Source of the DNA: Bacteroidaceae bacterium
Lineage (GTDB): Bacteria > Bacteroidota > Bacteroidia > Bacteroidales > Bacteroidaceae
Direction: 5' to 3'
Assembly: GCA_900768625.1 (NCBI GenBank)
Contig: CAAGDO010000240.1
Span: 1-31,344 of the forward strand
DNA length: 31,344 nucleotides
In this document: in pieces, positions 1 through 7,814 of the stretch
Layout: every line of letters begins with the position of its first letter
Numbering within the stretch: the first letter of the stretch is position 1
The notes under the pieces: model-generated
Seen by the model: the letters and a program-made list of their open reading frames with translations, nothing else
Database searches by the model: none
Told to the model about the DNA's origin: nothing
Program-made: the position numbers and the translations under genes

Positions 1-657
1 GTGCGGGCGACGACCCATCCAGCGAGAGCGACCGGCCTTACCAGAGCTTTCGAGAGCGTGGTCAGAGTTACCAACAGAACCGACGGTAGCTTTGCAAGCA
101 CTGAGGATTTGGCGAGTTTCACCTGAGGGGAGCTTGATCACGCAGTACTTGCCCTCACGTGAAGTGAGCTGAGCGAAGTTACCTGCTGAACGAACGAGCA
201 GAGCGCCCTGACCGGGACGAAGCTCGATGTTGTGGATCACAGTACCTACGGGGATGTTCTGCAAGGGAAGTGCGTTACCCACTTCAGGAGCAGCTTCAGC
301 ACCAGACATGAGCTGGTCGCCAACCTTCAATCCATTGGGAGCGATAATGTAACGTTTTTCACCATCAGCGTAGAAGAGCAGGGCGATACGTGCCGAACGG
401 TTCGGATCGTATTCGATGGTCTTAACGACTGCGGGTACACCGTCTTTCTCACGCTTGAAGCCGATGAGGCGGAACTTTCTCTTGTGGCCACCACCGAGAT
501 AACGCATGGTCATCTTACCGGTATTGTTGCGACCGCCGGAAACGCGCTTACCGTAAACGAGAGATTTTTCTGGTACGGATGCAGTAATCTCTTCGAACGT
601 ACCAATAATTTTGTGTCTCTGCCCCGGTGTAGTGGGCTTAAATTTACGTACTGCCAT
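1..657 (-). CDS. rplB: 50S ribosomal protein L2 (partial, C-terminus beyond window)
   Basis: Ribosomal protein L2 binds 23S rRNA near the peptidyl-transferase centre and is needed for subunit joining. The reverse strand from the ATG at 655-657 reads MAVRKFKPTTPGQRHK, followed by the L2 core, including GGGHKRKFR, YDPNRSARIALL, GDQLMSGAEA and the RPGQGALLVRSAGNFAQL stretch, and stops at the window edge after 219 codons near SRWMGRRP. Bacterial L2 is about 273 residues, so about 55 C-terminal residues, including the conserved histidine region, lie outside. It starts 7 nt after the stop of rplW and is co-transcribed in the usual L3-L4-L23-L2 order. The protein is unmistakable; only the end is unseen. 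Confidence 0.97.
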   Translation of the reverse strand, partial: MAVRKFKPTTPGQRHKIIGTFEEITASVPEKSLVYGKRVSGGRNNTGKMTMRYLGGGHKRKFRLIGFKREKDGVPAVVKTIEYDPNRSARIALLFYADGEKRYIIAPNGLKVGDQLMSGAEAAPEVGNALPLQNIPVGTVIHNIELRPGQGALLVRSAGNFAQLTSREGKYCVIKLPSGETRQILSACKATVGSVGNSDHALESSGKAGRSRWMGRRPH

Positions 658-664
658 TTCTTAT

Positions 665-955
665 TTAGATATTGCTATAGAAATCGATTTGTTCGCCCTC
701 TTTGAGCGTTACGATAGCCTTCTTGAAGGCATTGCTACGACCGCGAACCAAACCAGCCTTGGTGTAACGGGCCTTGGTCTTGCCGGCGTACTTCATAGTG
801 TTTACGCTGACTACGTTCACATTGTAAGTAGCTTCAATTTCTGCCTTAATCTGGAGCTTGTTAGCTTCAGGACGAACGACGAAGCCATACTGGTTGAGCT
901 TCTCCGTGATGCCTGTCATCTTCTCAGTGACGAGGGGTTTGATGATATATGCCAT
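665..955 (-). CDS. rplW: 50S ribosomal protein L23
   Basis: L23 lies at the exit of the ribosomal tunnel and forms the docking site for trigger factor and SRP. The 96-residue product starts MAYIIKPLVTEK, the expected L23 N-terminus, and contains the central YGFVVRPEANK strand and the basic extension around KAGLVRGRSNAFKKA, which contacts 23S rRNA. Its length matches the bacterial family (about 95-100 aa). It sits 12 nt downstream of rplD and 7 nt upstream of rplB on the minus strand, so it is an internal gene of the ribosomal operon. Nothing unusual is seen. Confidence 0.97.
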   Translation of the reverse strand: MAYIIKPLVTEKMTGITEKLNQYGFVVRPEANKLQIKAEIEATYNVNVVSVNTMKYAGKTKARYTKAGLVRGRSNAFKKAIVTLKEGEQIDFYSNI

Positions 956-967
956 TTCTTACGTTCT

Positions 968-1597
968 TTACTTGTTAAGGACAGTCTCGATCTGTGCAAG
1001 GGCACCTTCGGTAACAACCATCACGCCAGCGTTGAGCACACCGTAAGTGTTGATGTCAGAAGCGATAGCCACCTTTGCGCGCTGCAGATTGCGAGCAGAC
1101 AAATATACGTTTTTATTTGCTTCAGCCGTTACGAGGAGAACCTTCTTGTCGGAAATCTTAAGGTTATTTACCATTTCCACGAAAGCCTTCGTCTTCGGAG
1201 TCTCAAAGTTGATATCCTCGAGCACCACGATAGCACCTTCCTGAGCCTTGTAGCTAAGAGCGCTGCGACGTGCGAGAGCCTTCATCTTCTTGTTGAGCTT
1301 GAAGCTGTAGTTGCGGGGCTTGGGACCGAACACGCGGGCACCGCCAACGAGAACCGGAGAGTTGATGTCACCACGACGTGCACCGCCGCCACCTTTCTGA
1401 CGACCGAGCTTGCGGGTGGAACCACTCATTTCACTTCTTTCCTTCGACTTGGCCGTTCCCTGACGCTGAGCAGCGAGATACTGCTTCACATCGAGGTAGA
1501 TGGCGTGGTCGTTCGGCTCAATACCGAACACACTGTCGTTAAGTGTCACCTTGCGGCCGGTGTCTTCACCCTTGATATTGAATACACTAACTTCCAT
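968..1597 (-). CDS. rplD: 50S ribosomal protein L4
   Basis: L4 binds 23S rRNA and lines the exit tunnel; in E. coli it also represses its own S10 operon. The 209-residue product has the globular N-terminus MEVSVFNIKGEDTG and then the long basic loop with GSTRKLGRQKGGGGARRGD and the FGPKPRNYSF segment, which reaches the tunnel. The C-terminal half carries the Rossmann-like strands KVLLVTAEANKNVYLSARN and a GVMVVTEGAL end. The stop of rplC lies 3 nt upstream of its start, so translation is probably coupled. The length is typical. Whether L4 autoregulates this operon in Bacteroidota is not known from the sequence; see the leader hairpins upstream of rplC. Confidence 0.97.
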   Translation of the reverse strand: MEVSVFNIKGEDTGRKVTLNDSVFGIEPNDHAIYLDVKQYLAAQRQGTAKSKERSEMSGSTRKLGRQKGGGGARRGDINSPVLVGGARVFGPKPRNYSFKLNKKMKALARRSALSYKAQEGAIVVLEDINFETPKTKAFVEMVNNLKISDKKVLLVTAEANKNVYLSARNLQRAKVAIASDINTYGVLNAGVMVVTEGALAQIETVLNK

Positions 1598-1600
1598 TGC

Positions 1601-2218
1601 TTACTTCTCGATAATTACGATTGAACCTTTGCATCCGGGAACAGAACCCTTGATGAGGAGCAGGTTGTGTTCGGGGATAACCTTTAACACTTTCAAGTTT
1701 TGTGTGGTCACGCGGTCGCCACCCATCTGGCCACCCATGCGCATGCCCTTGAACACCTTTGCGGGGTAGGAGCAGGCACCGATAGAACCCGGCTTACGCA
1801 GACGGTCATCCTGACCGTGGGTGCTCTGACCGACACCACCGAAACCGTGACGCTTCACAACGCCCTGGAAACCCTTACCCTTTGAAGTACCTACAACGTC
1901 AACATACTTTGCGTCGTTGAAGATCTCAACGGTGAGTGTGTCACCCAGATTCAATTCCTGGTCAAATCCCTTGAACTCTGCCAAGTGACGCTTGGGAGTT
2001 ACACCTGCCTTATTGAAGTGGCCCATGAGAGGAGCGGAAGTATTCTTCTCCTTTGCATCCTGGAAACCAACCTGAACAGCAGCATAGCCGTCCTTCTCGA
2101 CAGTCTTAATCTGTGTAACTACACAAGGACCAACTTCGATAACAGTGCATGGCACATTCTGGCCCTCGGCACTGAACACGGATGTCATTCCGATCTTTTT
2201 TCCTAATAATCCTGGCAT
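1601..2218 (-). CDS. rplC: 50S ribosomal protein L3, first gene of this operon
   Basis: L3 binds near the 3' end of 23S rRNA and is one of the first proteins in 50S assembly. I start it at the ATG at 2216-2218, giving MPGLLGKKIGMT, the family N-terminus, and 205 residues. A further in-frame start at 2284 would add 22 residues that do not look like L3. The signature region GHGQDDRLRKPGSIGA followed by KVFKGMRMGGQMGG is present. Unusually, rpsJ does not lie immediately upstream: the reverse strand between this gene and 2968 has no S10-like frame. Transcription probably starts from the near-consensus promoter at 2368-2398, giving a leader of about 140 nt. Confidence 0.97.
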   Translation of the reverse strand: MPGLLGKKIGMTSVFSAEGQNVPCTVIEVGPCVVTQIKTVEKDGYAAVQVGFQDAKEKNTSAPLMGHFNKAGVTPKRHLAEFKGFDQELNLGDTLTVEIFNDAKYVDVVGTSKGKGFQGVVKRHGFGGVGQSTHGQDDRLRKPGSIGACSYPAKVFKGMRMGGQMGGDRVTTQNLKVLKVIPEHNLLLIKGSVPGCKGSIVIIEK

Positions 2219-2297
2219 TTCAGTATTATATTGATAATAAAAAATTTTTGTACTGGTTCCGTAGCCCTTACTGATCGATTTCAAGCTCGGGGCGGAG

Positions 2298-2325
2298 GGT
2301 TATTGCTAACCTGAGGCTAAACCTC
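2298..2325 (-). promoter_or_regulatory. Two adjacent hairpins in the rplC leader
   Basis: On the minus-strand transcript, GAGG-UUUAG-CCUC (2313-2325) is followed directly by GGUUA-GCAA-UAACC (2298-2311), the latter closed by a GNRA-type tetraloop. They lie in the untranslated leader between the promoter and the rplC start. Ribosomal operon leaders are often autoregulatory, but that role here is inference. Confidence 0.5.
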
Positions 2326-2367
2326 TCAAAACAAAGCAGTTATCTTGCGTTTCCTACTTTCGGGGTG

Positions 2368-2398
2368 CAAAGTTACGAATTTCCTTTTATGCAGCAAA
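2368..2398 (-). promoter_or_regulatory. Bacteroidota promoter for the rplC operon
   Basis: Read on the minus strand: TTTG (2395-2398), 19 nt, then TAACTTTG (2368-2375). This is an exact match to the phylum's primary-sigma consensus TTTG-N19/20-TAnnTTTG. The predicted start of transcription is near 2360, about 140 nt before the rplC ATG. Confidence 0.85.
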
Positions 2399-2796
2399 TC
2401 TCAAAGGGCATTATTTGCTGAAAAACAGGACCTACACGTTCGATTTGTGTATTTTTATTTTTAAAACCCATATTTTGAGCATTACGCATAGCATTATACG
2501 AGGCTTTGGAAATGAATTCGAACGCACATGATTCCCTTTTCCTGCCTTCATTCTAATTTTTTCCGCAGGTAATCAAAGAAGTTCGAACCGCACCCTCCAT
2601 CTTAAATTAGCAGACGCAACCCTTTGTTCTCTTCTTGATGTTTTTACCGTGCGTTCTTGCGCTTTGTATGGCTAAAACCCTTGCAAATGTTCAGGCATGG
2701 GCATAATCCCCCCTTTCCCCAGAGTTAGGGATTCTCCCAAGTACTCAAATATAAGAGGTATTATCCAAATGAAATTCGGTTATAAGGTCCGTCTAT
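2399..2796. other. Intergenic stretch with no recognisable gene
   Basis: About 400 bases between the rplC promoter and the palindromic element at 2797. It is AT-rich, with several stops in every frame. I see no S10-like coding, RNA gene or clear promoter in it. Confidence 0.6.
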
Positions 2797-2984
2797 ATAA
2801 GTAGGTGTTCGAAATGAGTTTTACATTGAAAGTACGTTATCGGGATGCAGCTGTTTTCTTCGGGAGAAGGAACATAGCGGGCTATGTGACTGAGAACGAA
2901 GGAAACAGATGCGCCCGAGAACGTGCTTTCAATGAGAAAATAGCACCTGCTGATCGTATAAACTCATTTTGAACACCTACTTAT
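2797..2984. repeat. MITE-like palindromic element, copy 1 (188 bp)
   Basis: The terminal inverted repeats are 25 bp (2797-2821 and 2960-2984) and match at 24 of 25 positions; they begin ATAAGTAGGTGTTC. Inner arms continue the palindrome, for example CATTGAAAGTACGTT (2824-2838) against 2920-2934 with one mismatch. The centre is ACATAGC-GG-GCTATGT. The whole element could fold into one long hairpin. It has no open frame of note. The centre and overall design match the element at 24111-24303, so they look like members of one non-autonomous mobile family. That assignment is inference. Confidence 0.7.
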
Positions 2985-3050
2985 CCTTTTTCCGCAATCC
3001 GCCCCACCCTTTCACGAAACACGGGAAAAGTCATATCAAGCCCCCAGCAA

Positions 3051-3148
3051 AGTCATCGTACGGCATTTGCCGTACGACCGGCCGCCAATTGGAGTACGAC
3101 CGTACGACAATTGGAGTACGACCGTATGGCAATTGCCGTACGATGACT
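3051..3148. repeat. GTACG-rich direct and inverted repeat cluster
   Basis: The outer arms, AGTCATCGTACGGCA and onward at 3051-3071 and its reverse complement at 3128-3148, enclose two direct copies of CAATTGGAGTACGACCGTA (3086-3104 and 3108-3126, period 22). Several CGTACG and CAATTG palindromes lie inside. It has too few units and too little spacer regularity to be a CRISPR. It sits upstream of the HU-like gene and could be a protein-binding array or an extragenic repeat. Confidence 0.6.
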
Positions 3149-3297
3149 TCCAAGGGGGCTCGTAAAAACTTCTTCGGGGCAAAGCGGAAAGCCAACGGCC
3201 TCACCATCTCACTGAAGCTCAAGACATGATCACGTCCGACCATCCATTTTCACCCTGTCAGGGATTTGAAAAATCCGACGTATGATGTGCTTTGTTG

Positions 3298-3329
3298 TTT
3301 CCGTATGAAGCGGAATATCATTATCTTTG
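3298..3329 (+). promoter_or_regulatory. Probable promoter of the HU-like gene
   Basis: TATCTTTG at 3322-3329 is an exact TAnnTTTG element, preceded 20 nt upstream by TTTC (3298-3301), one base off TTTG. It lies 26 nt before the chosen ATG at 3356, which supports that start over the upstream in-frame start at 3266. Confidence 0.65.
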
Positions 3330-3355
3330 TAACCTCAATACAAATTACGAACGCC

Positions 3356-3958
3356 ATGAGCATCAAATACGAAATTCATTCCATCCAGAATGCGCAGGGA
3401 ACAGGAAAAGAGCGCCATTATGCCCACATCTACGAGCAACCTGCCATGACACCCCAGCAACTTGCAAGTCGGATACAAGACTCCTGCTCGCTGACGAAAA
3501 GCGACGTGGAGGGCACCGTTTCAGCTTTGCGCGAAGCCATGATTCGCGAATTGGAACAGGGCCATCGGTTCTACATCCCCAAAATCGGCTATTTCTCGCT
3601 GTCTGTGGGGTTGGAAATCCCCGATGGAAAGCCCATCGACAAGGTGCGCGGCGACGACATCAAGGTGCGCAACATCAACTTTCAGCCTGACGCCTCCATG
3701 CTGCAGGAAATAAAGAGCCATTCGCGCTTCGAACATGCCGAATTCTCCACCCTGTCCAAAAAGCAATCGGAAGAGTCCTTGCTCAAAAAAATCACCGTTT
3801 TCCTGTCCAAACACAAATGCCTCACGCGCCGCGACATGGAACTTGAGTTCGGGCTGCGCCGCTCAACCGCATACAAATGGTTGAAGCATTTCACGGAGAC
3901 AGGCGTGCTGAAGAAAAAAGGCACACTCTCATCGCCCGTGTATTTCCTGGCTGAATAA
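3356..3958 (+). CDS. HU-family DNA-binding protein with C-terminal helix-turn-helix
   Basis: The 200-residue product resembles the longer Bacteroidota HU/IHF-like proteins (HU-HIG type). The N-terminal 130 residues run from MSIKYEIHSIQN through LASRIQDSCSLTKSDVEGTVSAL and the HU-like FYIPKIGYFSLSVG strand to RGDDIKVRNINF. Residues about 140-200 form a separate domain, KKITVFLSKHKCLTRRDMEL then RRSTAYKWLKHFTETGVL, which reads as a winged or simple helix-turn-helix. The start is placed at 3356 because the 5' extension from 3266 overlaps the promoter. The role is probably nucleoid architecture or local regulation. It stands alone, with a 76-bp repeat starting right after its stop. The family is fairly sure; the DNA target is unknown. 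Confidence 0.8.
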   Translation: MSIKYEIHSIQNAQGTGKERHYAHIYEQPAMTPQQLASRIQDSCSLTKSDVEGTVSALREAMIRELEQGHRFYIPKIGYFSLSVGLEIPDGKPIDKVRGDDIKVRNINFQPDASMLQEIKSHSRFEHAEFSTLSKKQSEESLLKKITVFLSKHKCLTRRDMELEFGLRRSTAYKWLKHFTETGVLKKKGTLSSPVYFLAE

Positions 3959-4034
3959 GGACTTTCAACGTTAATTTCCGCCAATGAGCCGTTAATGCCA
4001 GCCCATGCTGCGTGCTTCAAGCACGCGAGAGGAT
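3959..4034 (+). repeat. 76-bp repeat, left copy (inverted partner at 12792-12867)
   Basis: This stretch begins GGACTTTCAACGTTAAT immediately after the HU-like stop and ends with the palindrome GCGTGCTTCAAGCACGC plus GAGAGGAT. The reverse complement of 12792-12867 matches it over the full 76 bp with only a handful of mismatches. The two copies lie on either side of the whole restriction-modification locus. Confidence 0.85.
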
Positions 4035-4212
4035 CAACGGACATTGTGCACCATACCGACAAAGAAAACATTGACGCTCATTGGCAATGCGTTGAGTGAG
4101 ACAAAACTCTTAGAACATGGATTCCACGGTGGGCGCAGTTTACAACACCCCATGAAGAATAATCCTGAACTCTTTGAGTATATACAAAAACATTTTAAGT
4201 AAGAACGAACTA

Positions 4213-6525
4213 ATGGAGCAACTGATAGCCCTCATATGGAATATAGCAGACGATGTGCTGCGCGATGTCTTTCTTCGCGGTCAATACCGTGATGTAATCC
4301 TTCCCATGGTCGTATTGCGACGCTTGGATGCATTACTCGAACCCACTAAGGAAGCGGTAGAAGTAGAATATAAGAAGCAAATCGAAGCAGGATTTGCCGA
4401 TAATATTGACGAAGAAGCGTTGAAAGATGAGTCTAAGCAAACCTATTACAACATATCCAAGTGGACTCTCAATCGCCTTAAAGATCAGGCTTCAGACAAT
4501 AATGACATCAACTATGCCAACTTTATCGAATACTTGAATGGTTATAGTGAGAATGTCAAGGATGTGCTGAAGAACTTTGAGTTCTACACGAAAATAAAGA
4601 AGTTGGCCGACAACGACCGCTTGCTTTCCATCATCGAGCGCATTACAGACTCTCATCTGAACCTTACTGACCGTCCCGTAACTGATCCCGATGGACTGCC
4701 TCTTCCTGCGGTTTCAAACCTGCAAATGGGCACGTTGTTCGAAGAATTGCTTCGCCGTTTCAATGAAGAGAATAATGAGGAAGCCGGTGAACACTTCACC
4801 CCTCGTGACGTGATTGAATTGCTGGCCAAGATGGTCTTTGAACCTGTCAAGGATAATCTCCCCAAGATTGTATCCCTTTACGACCCTGCTTGTGGTTCGG
4901 GAGGTATGCTTACCGAAGGCCGTGATTACCTGCTCAACATGGGTGTAAATCCCAATGGCATCCAGATGTATGGTACGGAGGTCAACCCGGAAACCTATGC
5001 CATCTGTAAGAGTGACTTTATCATTAAGGGTGTGGATTCTGAAGGTATGCATCGTGGTAATACGATTACTGAAGACCATTTCCACAACAAGCAGTTTGGC
5101 TATATGCTCACCAATCCACCTTATGGTAAATCGTGGAAAGAGGACAAGAAGAAACTCTACTCTGACAAGGACTTGGTTGACGCACGCTTTAATTTGAAGC
5201 TAACCAACTTTATTGGCGAAGAGGAATTTGTGGATTCTACGCCCCGTACCAGTGATGGTCAGTTGCTGTTCATTCTTGAAGAGGTGGATAAGATGAAATC
5301 CTTGGATGCACAACCCCAAGGCGCACGTGTGGCTTCCATTCACAACGGTTCGTCTCTGTTTACAGGCGATGCAGGCTCAGGTGAGTCCAACATTCGTCGC
5401 TATCTTATCGAGAACAATTTGGTGGATGCCATTGTGCAGCTGCCGAATAACATCTTCTACAACACAGGTATCAGTACCTATGTATGGTTACTCTGCAATC
5501 TCAAACAAGACCACAAGGTGCAGCTTATTGATGCTTCAAAAGCCTTCGATAAGTTGCGCAAGAATTTGGGTAGCCGCAACTGTGAGGTGACACCTAAGGA
5601 TGCGGACGACATTGTGCGTATCTATATGAATCGTATCGAATGCGAAGCAAACGACGAGGTACGTGTTTCCAGCAAAATTTTCGATGGCGACGATTTCCGC
5701 TACTATAGTGTGCAAATTGAGCGCCCCTTGCGTCTGCGCTGCCGTTTCTCGGCCGTGAAATGTGATGAATTGCTTTATGATAGCTCTATGATGGAGCTGT
5801 CGAAGTGGCTCTACAATACGTATGGCGCCCAAGTGTTTAGCGGCCTTGAAAAAGAGGTGGCCGACATCAAAGAATACCTCAACGACAATGAGCTGAAACT
5901 GACGGACAAGAAGTTTACCGCCTTGGTGGATGCCAAGAAGTGGGAAGAACGTCGTGCCCTTCAGCAAGCGGCTTTTGCACTTATGCACAAGGTGGGTACA
6001 GCCGAATATGACGATTATAACCTCTTCCTCTCGCTGGGTGAAAAGGCAAATAAGGAATTGAAATTAAAATTGAAGGCAGCACAACTGAAAACCATTTTGC
6101 GCACCAATGCTGTTCAAGACCCGAGCGCAAAGCCTGTTATTGCCAAAGTGCTCAAGGCAAAGAACAAAGATATACCCGCTTTCCTCGCTACTTATGGCAT
6201 CGATGAGGAACATCTTGCCGACTATGGCTATTACCCACAAGGAGAGGGCACTTTCGTGACTTACGAACCCGACAGCGACCTGCGCGACACCGAGAAGATT
6301 CCGGTTAAGGAAGACATATGGGAGTATGTGCAGCGTGAGGTGAAGCCTTACGTGGCAGAAGCGTGGATTAACCTTCCTGTTACCAAAATTGGATGCGAAA
6401 TCTCATTCAATAAATATTTCTACAAGCCTGCTCAACTTCGTTCTTTGGAAGAGAACGAGCGTGATATTCTGGAGTTAGACCGCCAGAGTCAAGGCTTTAT
6501 CGAATCATTGCTTAAACTGATGTAG
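4213..6525 (+). CDS. hsdM: Type I restriction-modification DNA methyltransferase subunit M
   Basis: HsdM transfers a methyl group from S-adenosylmethionine to adenine N6 at the site chosen by HsdS. The N-terminal helical domain begins MEQLIALIWNIADDVLRDVF and includes the ILPMVVLRRLDALLEPTK segment seen in type I M subunits. SAM-binding motif I DPACGSGGML begins near residue 224 and catalytic motif IV NPPYG at 301-305. The N-terminus of the MTase core, GEHFTPRDVIELL, is also present. At 770 residues it is longer than classical HsdM (about 500), with a C-terminal extension of roughly 250 residues of unclear function. I use the ATG at 4213; an upstream TTG at 4174 would add 13 residues. It is followed 4 nt later by hsdS. 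No good promoter was seen upstream. Confidence 0.93.
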   Translation: MEQLIALIWNIADDVLRDVFLRGQYRDVILPMVVLRRLDALLEPTKEAVEVEYKKQIEAGFADNIDEEALKDESKQTYYNISKWTLNRLKDQASDNNDINYANFIEYLNGYSENVKDVLKNFEFYTKIKKLADNDRLLSIIERITDSHLNLTDRPVTDPDGLPLPAVSNLQMGTLFEELLRRFNEENNEEAGEHFTPRDVIELLAKMVFEPVKDNLPKIVSLYDPACGSGGMLTEGRDYLLNMGVNPNGIQMYGTEVNPETYAICKSDFIIKGVDSEGMHRGNTITEDHFHNKQFGYMLTNPPYGKSWKEDKKKLYSDKDLVDARFNLKLTNFIGEEEFVDSTPRTSDGQLLFILEEVDKMKSLDAQPQGARVASIHNGSSLFTGDAGSGESNIRRYLIENNLVDAIVQLPNNIFYNTGISTYVWLLCNLKQDHKVQLIDASKAFDKLRKNLGSRNCEVTPKDADDIVRIYMNRIECEANDEVRVSSKIFDGDDFRYYSVQIERPLRLRCRFSAVKCDELLYDSSMMELSKWLYNTYGAQVFSGLEKEVADIKEYLNDNELKLTDKKFTALVDAKKWEERRALQQAAFALMHKVGTAEYDDYNLFLSLGEKANKELKLKLKAAQLKTILRTNAVQDPSAKPVIAKVLKAKNKDIPAFLATYGIDEEHLADYGYYPQGEGTFVTYEPDSDLRDTEKIPVKEDIWEYVQREVKPYVAEAWINLPVTKIGCEISFNKYFYKPAQLRSLEENERDILELDRQSQGFIESLLKLM

Positions 6526-6529
6526 GCTT

Positions 6530-7813
6530 ATGGAGAAATATAGCAGTTATAAGGATAGTGGTGTACAGTGGCTTGGGGAGATTCCGAGTCATTGGGAAGA
6601 AAAGCGCCTTAAGGATGTCCTTGCAATTAAGGATAAGCGAGTGAAGCAGAGGAAAGATTTAACATTATTATCGCTAACGAAAGGTGGCGTAATCATTCGA
6701 GACTTATCAGAGGGGAAAGGGAAATTCCCTAAAGACTTTGACACCTACAAAATTGTAGAACCCAATGATTTGATAATGTGCTTGTTCGATGTGGAAGAAA
6801 CACCTAGAACTGTAGGGGTTGCAAGACACCATGGAATGATTACAGGAGCATACGATGTATTCTCAATTAATAATATGGAGGTTGAATATCTAAACTATTA
6901 TCTTCAATCCTTAGATGACAGAAAAATGATGAAGCACTTATATAAAGGTCTGCGTAATATAATACCGATGCAGGCTTTAATGTCATCATACATACCTGTT
7001 CCTCCTCTTGAAGAACAACAATCCATGGCCTCTTATCTTGACAAAGCAACCGCCGAGATAGACAAAGCCATTGCCCAACAGCAGCACATGATTGATTTGC
7101 TCAACGAAAGAAAGCAAATCATCATTCAGCGTGCCGTAACTAAAGGGCTGGATGAGAATGTGGAAATGAAGGATTCTGACGTTGAGTGGATTGGGGAAAT
7201 ACCAAAACATTGGGAAGTTTGTAAGCTTAAGTATCTATTCAAACGAATAGCTGATGGTACACACTTTTCACCAAAAACAACTAACGATGGTTATCCTTAT
7301 CTAACTGCTGCCGATGTTAGAGGAATAGGAATTGATTATGCTTCTTCTAAAAAAATTTCCGCAAAAGATTATCAAAATCTGGTATCTGCAGGTTGTAAAG
7401 CATATAAAGGAGACATCCTTATAGTAAAAGATGGTGCGACAACAGGTCGAATTGGTCTCAAAACTGACGATATAGAATGTGTCACACTTTCATCAGTAGC
7501 AATGCTTACCCCGAAGGACACAAAATATACATTATATTTGATGTATATGATGATGTCTGATGCGATGCAAAAGCAAATAACATTTTCAATGTCAGGTGCG
7601 GCAATGCCACGTATAACATTGATCAAATTGAACAACTTTTATGCGATAAAGCCTCCCGTCGAAGAACAAAATGAAATCGTTAAATCCATTAAATTGGGTT
7701 TAGAACCAATAGAAAAGGCTATTATGATGAGTGAGAAACAAATGTCTCTCCTCCAAGAGCGCAAGCAAATCATCATCAGTGAAGTAGTAACAGGCAAAAT
7801 CAAAGTATCATAA
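6530..7813 (+). CDS. hsdS: Type I restriction-modification specificity subunit S
   Basis: HsdS sets the DNA recognition sequence for the HsdM and HsdR subunits. The 427-residue protein has the usual two-fold layout. Each half opens with a matching motif, DSGVQWLGEIPSHW near residue 10 and DSDVEWIGEIPKHW near 215, which starts a target recognition domain. Each half ends with a conserved coiled helix, PPLEEQQSMASYLDKA to LLNERKQIIIQRAV and PPVEEQNEIVKSIK to LLQERKQIIISEVV. These two helices pair to space the half-sites. The gene is visibly more AT-rich than its neighbours, as is common for exchanged S genes. It is intact, and no second S gene or inverted S cassette is seen nearby, so shuffling by inversion is not evident here. 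Confidence 0.95.
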   Translation: MEKYSSYKDSGVQWLGEIPSHWEEKRLKDVLAIKDKRVKQRKDLTLLSLTKGGVIIRDLSEGKGKFPKDFDTYKIVEPNDLIMCLFDVEETPRTVGVARHHGMITGAYDVFSINNMEVEYLNYYLQSLDDRKMMKHLYKGLRNIIPMQALMSSYIPVPPLEEQQSMASYLDKATAEIDKAIAQQQHMIDLLNERKQIIIQRAVTKGLDENVEMKDSDVEWIGEIPKHWEVCKLKYLFKRIADGTHFSPKTTNDGYPYLTAADVRGIGIDYASSKKISAKDYQNLVSAGCKAYKGDILIVKDGATTGRIGLKTDDIECVTLSSVAMLTPKDTKYTLYLMYMMMSDAMQKQITFSMSGAAMPRITLIKLNNFYAIKPPVEEQNEIVKSIKLGLEPIEKAIMMSEKQMSLLQERKQIIISEVVTGKIKVS

Positions 7814-7814
7814 T

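Noticed and set aside
2219..2284. N-terminal extension of L3 from an upstream in-frame start
   Set aside because: The 22 added residues do not resemble L3, and MPGLLGKKIGMT is the conserved start.
3051..3148. Possible CRISPR array
   Set aside because: Only two 19-bp direct repeats with a 3-bp gap, no spacer-sized inserts, and no cas genes.
4005..4202. Forward open frame of 65 codons just before hsdM
   Set aside because: Its first part is the 76-bp repeat. The end (MKNNPELFEYIQKHFK) could be a scrap of an older gene, but it is too short to support a call.
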